The notes beneath the pieces were generated by a model. That model saw nothing but the letters and a program-made list of their open reading frames with translations. It was not told the origin of the DNA and did not search any database. The position numbers were made by a program, and so were the translations under genes. This document shows positions 1-9,000 of a DNA stretch of 9,885 nucleotides, in pieces (within the stretch, counting starts at the first letter, position 1; each line of letters starts with the position of its first letter). Source of the DNA: an uncultured Mycoplasmatales bacterium (GTDB lineage Bacteria > Bacillota_I > Bacilli_A > Mycoplasmatales > Mycoplasmoidaceae); NCBI GenBank assembly GCA_910578525.1, contig CAJTRF010000029.1, positions 1 to 9,885 of the forward strand, written 5' to 3'.

Positions 1-3000
1 TTTGAATTGAATTATAATCATCAATTAAAGGTGAAAATGCAATTATTTGTAAAACATTTATCCAATCTGGATTTTTCGGATCAGAATGGTATTTTTTAAG
101 ATCATCGATAGTCATCTCTTTCTGAAAATGTTTTTCATAAGTTGGAAGATATTCTATTATTGCATTGATTACTTCCAAATCTTTTGAATAAACACTCAAT
201 TCTTTAAATTTCTCTTTTTGGATTTTCTGACCATCTTTCTTATCTTTATTAATTCTGTCAATGTTTTCATTTATTGTTTGTTCTGATTCCAACTTTGATT
301 GTTCCATATCACTTTTGATTTGTTTGATATAATCGATTACTTTCTCTTTTGTATTTCCTCCTTCTTCATTTTTTTCTTTTGCCAGTGTTTCTTCAAATTT
401 CACTTGTTTTTTATTCTTGATTCCTCCTGTATTTTGATATTCTTTTTGAATAATTCTTGCCTCATTTGCAATTTTTGCAATTTCTATATCAAATGGTAAA
501 TCTTGATCAACAACTCCCCATTTTACCTCATATTTATCTTTCAATGTTTTTGCATAATTCATCATTTGTGATAATTCTATTGATTTACCAAAAGCAATTG
601 CATATCTCTTTTGTAATGGTGTTAACACAACAAATTTATAGATTTCATAAGCATTTCCTAATTTTGAAATCAGGTCTGGAGTTAATTCGTCTGGATAATC
701 TTTTTTGAATTTATTGATTGCTTGATAATAACTATCATCTTCTGTTATTTTGTTGACAATTTTTAAATAATGAGGAATTAAATGAATATCTCTACCTTCT
801 TTTTTCCATTTTTTAATTGTCTGATCAAAGTCAAAAGGAATTTCATGTTGTTCATAATAATTCTTAATATCGTCTTTACTTTCTAAATACACTATAGCAT
901 ATACAGGATCTTTATTATTTTTCATTATCATATCTTGTTCTTCTAATGTCAAGTCCTTCCATTTTTTATTCAATTTTAATTGACTTTCTACTTCTTCAAC
1001 TTCACGAATTTCTTTTTCTAATGCCCTACATGCTCTATCTCCACTTCCTGAATAAGTTAATGCTTTCTTCTTTTCTGGATTAATTGAATTATATTTATGA
1101 GCTAATAGATAATAATATGTTTTATAATATTGACAATCATTTTCAACGAAGATTTTCTTGAGATCTTTTTGAGTGGAAGCATCTTTGAAACCATTCATAT
1201 CATTATAAATATCAACAAGGTCATTTATATTTCCGATTGATTTTAATTGATCCAATTCCTTTTTGAGTCTATCTCTTTCTTTTTCTAAATAGTTCACTTG
1301 ATAAGTTGAAGTGGAACCCCAATTTGAACGGTCATTATAATTAAAAACTTTTGTATAATCATTTTGGATCTCATGAATTAAATTCTTAATTAAGAAAAAG
1401 TTTTTCACCTCTGTTTTATTATGACTCATATCTTTTGATATATTCCATAATTTTCGTGTATCGTCAGGATAATTCACCTTGTAAGTATCAAATAAACCTG
1501 TAATTTCTGAATCACCAAGCACTGAATTATTGTTTGCTTGTAATGTTTTATATTCATTTTCCAGTCTTTGAACGCCATCTTCATTTTTATAATATTCTTC
1601 TGCTTTGAATGTTGGATCAATTGCTTTCATTCTTGTTGTTAATAATTCATATGACATCTCTATTGTAATTTTATTGACATCACTTCCATATTTATCAATA
1701 ACATCTTCTAATTTCTTTGCTTGCGATGTAAGAGTATTATTATAATCATTAAAAACAGACATGAATGTTGGATGATATTTATAGTAATTAAGCCAATCAT
1801 CTTCTATTTTAGTTAAATATTTAATTTGTTCTTTCTTTGTTTTTTGTGATTCCCACTTTTTTCCAAATTCGAGTTCATAACTATGTGCCAGATTTGATAA
1901 TTCAATTTCATCTTTTGCTTTTTCATAATTACCTTCCCATTTTTGATATGCTTGTTCCCAATCTAAGAGTTGATTTTTATCATCATGATAAGAATTATAA
2001 TATGGAATAAATTTCCCAATTTGGTTCCATTTCTTTTCTTCTTGTCGATATTCTTTTTCCATTTGTTCGAAAAATTCTTCTCTCTCATCTTCTTTTGTGA
2101 ATTTTTCCCATGTTTTTTCATCAATTTTCTTACCTAATTCATTCCATTTTTTCAGATATAATTTTTTCCTTTTTTCATTTTTCATAAACTGAATTGCGTC
2201 CTTTGCATCATCATTTTCATGTTTAGTTGAATACAAATACCTTTTCCATAATTGTTCCTGGGTTACTGGAACTGTTGGATCATTCACTAATTGTAATAAT
2301 TCACTATTTTCATTGAATGCTTTCTTTCGTCTATCAAATGCATGGAGAAGATTGGCTAATTTTTCATTTTGTGATTGAAAACTATTATCGTCTTTCCATT
2401 GAACATCTTCACCACTCTTCCTTTTCCAGAGCTTTGACAAAATATGATAATAAAGCTTTGGAATATCATATTTTTCATCTTTTATTAATTGATCTAAAAT
2501 TGGTGTTGTTGTGTCATAATTTCTTTTCAAATCATCATGAAATGAAACAATTTCGGAATCAGATTTACAATTTGAAATAATTGTATCCAAATCATTCTTT
2601 TTATTTTTCAACTTTTGATATGATTGTGACCAAGTATCAGCCATCAAATCGTTTACATCTTTCTCCTGTAGTTGATATTTATTTATTAATTCATACTTAA
2701 TTTGGGTAGAATTCATTGCATACAAAGCGTTAGTATATGTTTTATAGTCATTTTTCATATCTGTTATCGTTTTTGTATCACCTATTAAAGCATTATATTC
2801 ATCTAATTTCATTTGGAATTCTTGAGATTTAAACGCTTCATCATCTTTCGTTTTTGTAGAATAGATTTCTTTTAATTTAGCAATTCCTTCAACGGATACT
2901 GTTTGACTTTTTGCAAGTTGATCATCACCGAAACTTAATATTTTTCCTAACCAAGTTCCATGATCTAAGAATATTTTTGCTTTTTGTTTATCTTGTTTAA

Positions 3001-6000
3001 ATTTCTTGACCAATGATAACTTTGTTTGTTGTTCTTTTCCTGAATAAGTATTATAATCCTCTATTTTCCCTGTCAAATCAGAATCTAGTTTATAATCTTT
3101 ATAATTATTCATTATTATATCTATTGCATCATTTGTTTCTTTCATTTCATTAACGGTTGGATTACTTGGTTGTTTTTCAAAATATGGTTCTTGAAATGTT
3201 TTATGAAAATGAGCAAGATTATATAAATATTCTAATTCTGTTTTTCCTTTATGATAATCATTTTCATAATAGATTTGACATTTATCAGCTGAACTTCTTA
3301 ACGTATCTTCACTGAAATAAATTCTATAATTTTGTAATATTTTCGAAAAGTTATCTGATCCCCATGATTCTCTTCTATCTTCTTTAAACATCCCTACAAT
3401 ATTTCGCAATTCATGTAATCTTTCCGTTAATTGATTTTCTTGATATTCAAAATATTTCTTAAAACATTTATTATCTCTTGGTAATTCTTCATCATCAGGT
3501 TTCCATAATTTAACTAAAATGTCTTTCTTTAATTTTTCAATTTCTAAGAATTTTAATGCGTCTTGAGGATTCTCATATTTCTTTTTCAACTCATCATATG
3601 TAATTTTGACATTTATTTTATCTTGATTCTTGTATGTATCTAACGTTGATTGGACTTCAGTGATGTCCCAATTCTCATTCTTTTCACGAATTGTCTCTGC
3701 TTCTTGAACAATTGTTTGATATTTGGTTGCTGGATTTGATAGATCCAAATTTGCTGGAGGATGATATTTTTTATTTGTAATTTGTTCATAATATTTTTCA
3801 GCAATTGGAATTAAATAATTGTTATACATTTTATTTGAATCCCATGTAATATCATAAGTTATATCAATTTGATGATCATTATCTAATCTTGATTTGATGT
3901 TTCCATGATTTCTAAAATCAGCATTTCGATTCCAATTTGTTTGAGATTGTGTTCTTGAATTATGTTCACTTTCAATTCCATCTAATAATGTATTTGGATC
4001 TTCGTTTGACAAAACTTGTCCTAAAAATGTATTGATATCGGTTTGAACTTGACCTGTTTTTTGTGTTTCTAAATCTCTTTGTAATTTATAATTTTTGAAG
4101 AATTTCAAACAATGTTCTAAATTCCCATGAAACTTTCCATATGCCCTTTTTCGTGCCAATTCAACTGATCCACCAAAATCATCTTTGAATTCTTCTAAAT
4201 AACCTTTCAATGTTTTATTCTTTTTCCATTGATTATTGAAAATTTCTATATTTTGAGTATAGTATTCTTCTAATTTTTTCTGTGTTTCATCGATTGAATT
4301 ACCAAAATGTTTTACCATTTTACTTAAATTTACTTCTTCATCTGGGTGAAATTCGTGATAAAAATGATAGAGTTGAGATAATTTTCTAATTGCAACAATA
4401 GCTAAATAATTCCCATTGAATTCACTTCTCCAAGTACTTGATGCTTTCAAATCATTTGGGAAATAAGATCTCCAAATATCTCGAATTGTTTCATCTAATA
4501 ATTCATTTCGATCAACTCCATTCACTTTTTCTTGTAACATATTTTGGAATTTATTTTTGAGTTCAAGAGATGTTGTTGGCTTTTCTAAATAAAGAATTCT
4601 TTCAAGAGTATATTGATCATTAACATCAGCTATTTCATTATATTCACGAACTGCTCTCTCTAATTCTTTATCACCCCGAATAGTTTTAGCGAAATCATTC
4701 TTTTGTTTAAACAATGTCTGAATATTTCTCAATGCAGTATGAACGTCTTGATTTCCATAATATTGTTTAAATGTTGGAGGGAAAACATTTGGAGGCATTA
4801 GTTTCAAAAAGTCTTGATAAACACGTTCACCTTCTAAATAAGATAAGAATTGATTTCCATCATTTTTGAAAACTTGATCCTCTATTTCATTCCAATAAAC
4901 TGGTGAAAATTTCTCTGGATAATTAGTCTCTAATAATGTTTTCAAACTATCTATTTGTTGATTATCTTGAGGAGTCACTTGATTATAAATACTTCTGATT
5001 CTTCTTGATGAATATTCTAATCCATTATTTGAATTATATGTTTCTTCAAATGTTTTTCTTTGATCCCAATTTTTCCAATCATAACCTTTTTGAATCCAAT
5101 CAGTTTTCAAAGAAATATATTGATCAATATCATCAGGTTGATCACAATGTCCAACAATTTCACATAAAAAATCTTCTTTATCTTCTGCTGACAAAGATCC
5201 TGACAGGCTATTGAATTTCCTCATGAATTCATCATTTCTTTCTAAATTTCTTCTTTTCTGTTCAAAACTTGCTAACGATTGAAGAACATTTTGATTTTGT
5301 TGAGATTTGTCACCCAGGAATGCTCTTAATAAAGATAATGGAGAGTAATGGAATAATTTATTTCGTTTCTCCCATAATTCAACATTTTCAAATAAGACAT
5401 TCAAATCATAATTCAAACTTTGTAATATTCCCAATCCAAGATATGTGTTTGCAAATTGATGTTTGTTCCAAAGTCTAAATACTCTTCCACAATTTTTAAA
5501 TTTTGGTTCCATACTTTTCAACAAATTATCCACGTCTTCAACCGAATTCAAATTTGGATATAAATCAAGGAAATTTTGAATTATCAGATTTACATTCTCT
5601 GGATCCCAATCAGGAAAAGCTGCACTAAAACATCGATTTATTGTATTAACACAATTTAATTGTTGATTACCTTTTTGTTCATTCTTTTGTTCAATTTGTC
5701 TAGAAATCTTTTCAATTTTTTTCTCTGTTGACTCTTTTGAATTAACCAATTCATTCCATTTTTCTTCAGAATATTCACGACCGTAGGCTTCTTGAAATGA
5801 TGACTTTAAACTATTTATCTGAATTTGATATTCTTTCTCTTTTTTAATTTTCTTTTCTTCTTCTAATCTTTGATTTAATTTTTGAATTACAAGATTTTGA
5901 TCAAAATTTGGATAACAAATTGTTGTGAAGATTTCATTCGATACTGTTTGTGCATTAAATCCTGAATTATTTTGATTACGAATCACTTCAACAATTTCTT

Positions 6001-9000
6001 TGATTTTATTATCAATGGTTAACTCATTTGCATCCCATACAGATTTCCATGCCAAAAAATTCTCATGATGTTTCGCAATTGTTTGATTTTCAATAATAAT
6101 TGTCTTTAATATTTTTTCAATTTCTTCACCAAGATTACAAGATCTACGAGTGTGATCAATTTTTTTCTGAATTTCTGTTCGATAATGTTGTATTTGAGAT
6201 GATTGACATGCGGAGAAAGCTTGATTTATTTCATTTTGAATTTGACCTTTAACAATATTTATTTCTGCAGGACGATTTTTCTGAGTATTCATTATTTGTT
6301 GACGTTTTGCATCAATTGAAATTGCTTGAACTCTTGGAATGACTTGACTAATTGTATTAATCATTTGTATTTGTGGGACAATTTTATTTTCAAATTCTGT
6401 CAAATCAGCATTATCTCTGTTTTCTTTTTCTCTCAAAATTCTTGTATTAATATCTGTCATTATCAATTGTTTATTTGTGCTCATGAAGTAATCACTTGTG
6501 TATTTATTTAAATCTTTATCAGAAACAGGAACACCATATGATGCAAACAAATTTGCAATTTCTTGCTTTTTATCAATTGTAACTTTCTCATTTTTCTGAG
6601 CTTCTGAATAAACTAAAAGTTGTTGTAATTCAGCATCTTTATTTGAATCGATTATATTTCCATTTCTAATAAATTTATTTTCAAAATCTGTTTTTGCTGA
6701 TTGATAGTTATCTTGTGTCACTTTTCCTGCTGTTGTTTGATTTTGAAGTATTGCTTGAATTTTAGATAATCTTTCATTTGCTTTTGCATCCCATTGCTGA
6801 ATTTCAGCTTGAATTTGACCTCTGAAATTTGGATCATTTATTTTTGCATTCATATTTTGTTTCCAATCATCATTATCTTTGGTGACATATAAATTAATAT
6901 CATTTGGAAATAATTGATTTGCAATCTTTCGAATCATTTCAATTTTGATATTATACTTATCTAATCCTTGACGCAATAAAGCAACAACTTGACTGAAATA
7001 CTTTTGATAATCATCAAGATAAAGTGTTTCTTCGTTTTTCTGTTGAATCCATTCATTCAAATTTTGTTCATATGCTGTTTCTATCCATATTGAATTTGAC
7101 CAATCATCAAAATCAGGTAAATTCGTTTTTAGTATTAAGAAGTCATATAATTTCTGTAATTTTGGTTTATATTTTAAAAAATCCGAACGAAATAAATCAA
7201 CTATTCGATTAATTGAGTTTTCATCATTTGCTTGAACATTATATTTTCTTATTTCTTCATCAATATTTGATGGAGGGACATTTCTTTTCCATCTGACATA
7301 TTCAATTACACATTTTTTCTTTATTATTTCATAGAATTGAGGAGCTAATGATTCGATATGTTGTTGAAATGCTCGTTCATTTATATTTGATTTATCATTT
7401 ATCAAATTTCTTTGTTGATTAAGTATATGAATTATTCCAAGTTGATTGGCATCTAAATGAAATAAAGGAATTAAATTATTTTTATTTTCACAATAAGTCT
7501 GCCAAAATTGTTTAGCATTTGTAATAAATTGCATGCAATTATTGACCCAATTTGATTCATCTTCCTCATTTAAAATCTCATCTTCATTTAATTGAGGATT
7601 CATCAATTGTTGATCCTCTGGAACTAATTGCTCAGTTTCAACGCCAGCATTTTCTGCTGCATCTTCTAAATCGAATTGAATTTGCATTTCTTTCGCAGAT
7701 TGTTTTTCATCTTTCTTTCGTTCTTCTAAACGTCTTTGTAAAAATTCATTCATTACTCGAGATTCTATTCCTGCATTTTGCTTGATGAAATCTGAATAAA
7801 TTTGACGAAATATATAATATTTTTGACGAATTAACATTGTCTTAGTAAAAGTTTTCAAATTTTCCAAACCTATTTCTGAATGTAGATATTCTTGTTTCTG
7901 ACCTGTCTCAGCCTCAATTTTTTGTAAATTTTGAATTTGTTTAGGGAGTTCAATTTCACATAATGCTTCATTTTCTATTTCATCTCGTTTAATCAAAAGT
8001 TCAAATTTCTCAACGAAGTTCTCTAATGTATATTGCCAATTTTGATTATATAGATGAAACATTGCTTCCAAATATGCTAATTCACCAAGCCAATAACGAT
8101 ATTCATGAATGATATTTCTTTCTCCATAATAATTTCTTATTTTGTGAATTGCCTCATTTGATAATGGATATTCTGACCATGCCTCTGTTGCAATTTTTGT
8201 TTGATTCGCTGGATTATGTTCGAATTGATAAACCCATTCTGTTATATATGCCCATCTATTTAAACTTTCTTTGAATAAATTAACTTCATTTGTAAAACCA
8301 GATTCTAATTTATTTCCCATTTCTTTATTTATTTTTTTGATTTCAACAACGATATCTAATATTATTTGATGATATATCGTTGCATAATTTTCGGTTTGCA
8401 TTTTGCTTTGATATTCCATCACTTTCACTGATATGAAATCTTCTATTGCCTTACGGTCTATATTTTCTACCTTTTGTAAATTTAATAATATTTCTGTATA
8501 ATCTTGTGCCCGTTGTTTCAATTCTGTATTTCCAATCATTATTTGTTTCGTGGCGAGTTCTGCACTAATTTGTCGACTCCAAAAAACTTTAGTTTGACCC
8601 CACGAATTGGAAAATGTTTGAAGCATTTGATGAACCTCTGGAAATATCTTTTCATCTCGAAGAGCATTACAATCAGTTAATTTTTTTGCTTGTAATTGTT
8701 TCACAAATTCCATTATTGTATCATAGACCTCACTTGGTAAAAGCCAACGTTTTCCAGAATTCCAAATCTTTATGAGAGCAATTGTTAATAACAAATCTCC
8801 ATTTTGAACTCCCTGATCTGGAAGTTCATTGATTTCAGTCACTATATCTTTTATTGTTTGTTTGGTTGCTGGATATTTATTCGGATATAAGACAATACAT
8901 TCAATATAGTCAATAGGTTCAGGTGAAATTGCTTCTTTTGGAAATATTTCAATGATATTTCCGTTTTCATCTGTTTCTTGTCTTCTAATCAAATTTTCTA

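Larger units (their letters stand above)
612..8100 (-). repeat. Highly degenerate protein-level helical repeat (L-L-H/Y-Y-F motif), dispersed
   Basis: A helix pattern roughly LxxLxHxYxxxF recurs through the giant protein: GELAYLEAMFHLY (about 585), GLGILQSLNYDLNVLF (about 1468), ALRNIQTLFKQKNDF (about 1700), KLSQLYHFYHEF (about 1817), LHELRNIVGMF (about 2141), YLYNLAHFHKTF (about 2203), KLANLLHAFDRRKKAF (about 2492), LSNLAHSYELEFGKKW (about 2646), YYYLLAHKY (about 2905) and KLGNAYEIYKF (about 3057). In several copies a Trp lies some 15-35 residues before it. DNA copies do not match each other, so the units, if homologous, are ancient. I saw this by eye and did not test it statistically. Confidence 0.3.

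Noticed and set aside
299..708. Two short overlapping plus-strand ORFs (299-499 and 457-708).
   Set aside because: They lie wholly antisense to the giant frame, overlap each other, encode Phe/Ile/Leu-rich peptides typical of the reverse of Lys/Asn/Glu codons, and have no promoter-like or ribosome-binding context.
1022..1060. Glycine-rich SGSGDRACRALE, at first glance like a nucleotide-binding loop.
   Set aside because: It lacks the GK[ST] of a P-loop and sits alone between charged helices; nothing around it looks like an ATPase.
2317..2580. Plus-strand ORF of 87 codons.
   Set aside because: It is antisense to the Trp- and Lys-rich part of the giant protein, with composition explained by the opposite strand and no supporting signals.
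2720..2740. ACTAAC on the minus strand, resembling the branch-point core of trichomonad introns.
   Set aside because: The reading frame is open and uniform in codon use on both sides, and no conserved 5' splice site or need for splicing is seen.
5005..5478. Two plus-strand ORFs of 69 codons each (5005-5214 and 5269-5478).
   Set aside because: They are antisense shadows of the giant gene, with no recognisable product and no regulatory sites.
6326..7785. Plus-strand ORFs at 6326-6511, 7024-7212 and 7552-7785.
   Set aside because: They are antisense to the continuous minus-strand coding frame; hydrophobic runs in them are the complement of Asn/Lys/Glu codons, not membrane segments.
612..8100. 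True spectrin repeats.
   Set aside because: Trp positions and long helices recall them, but spacing is irregular (28-39 residues in the densest part, not about 106) and the rest of the spectrin pattern is not visible by eye. A structure prediction could reopen this.
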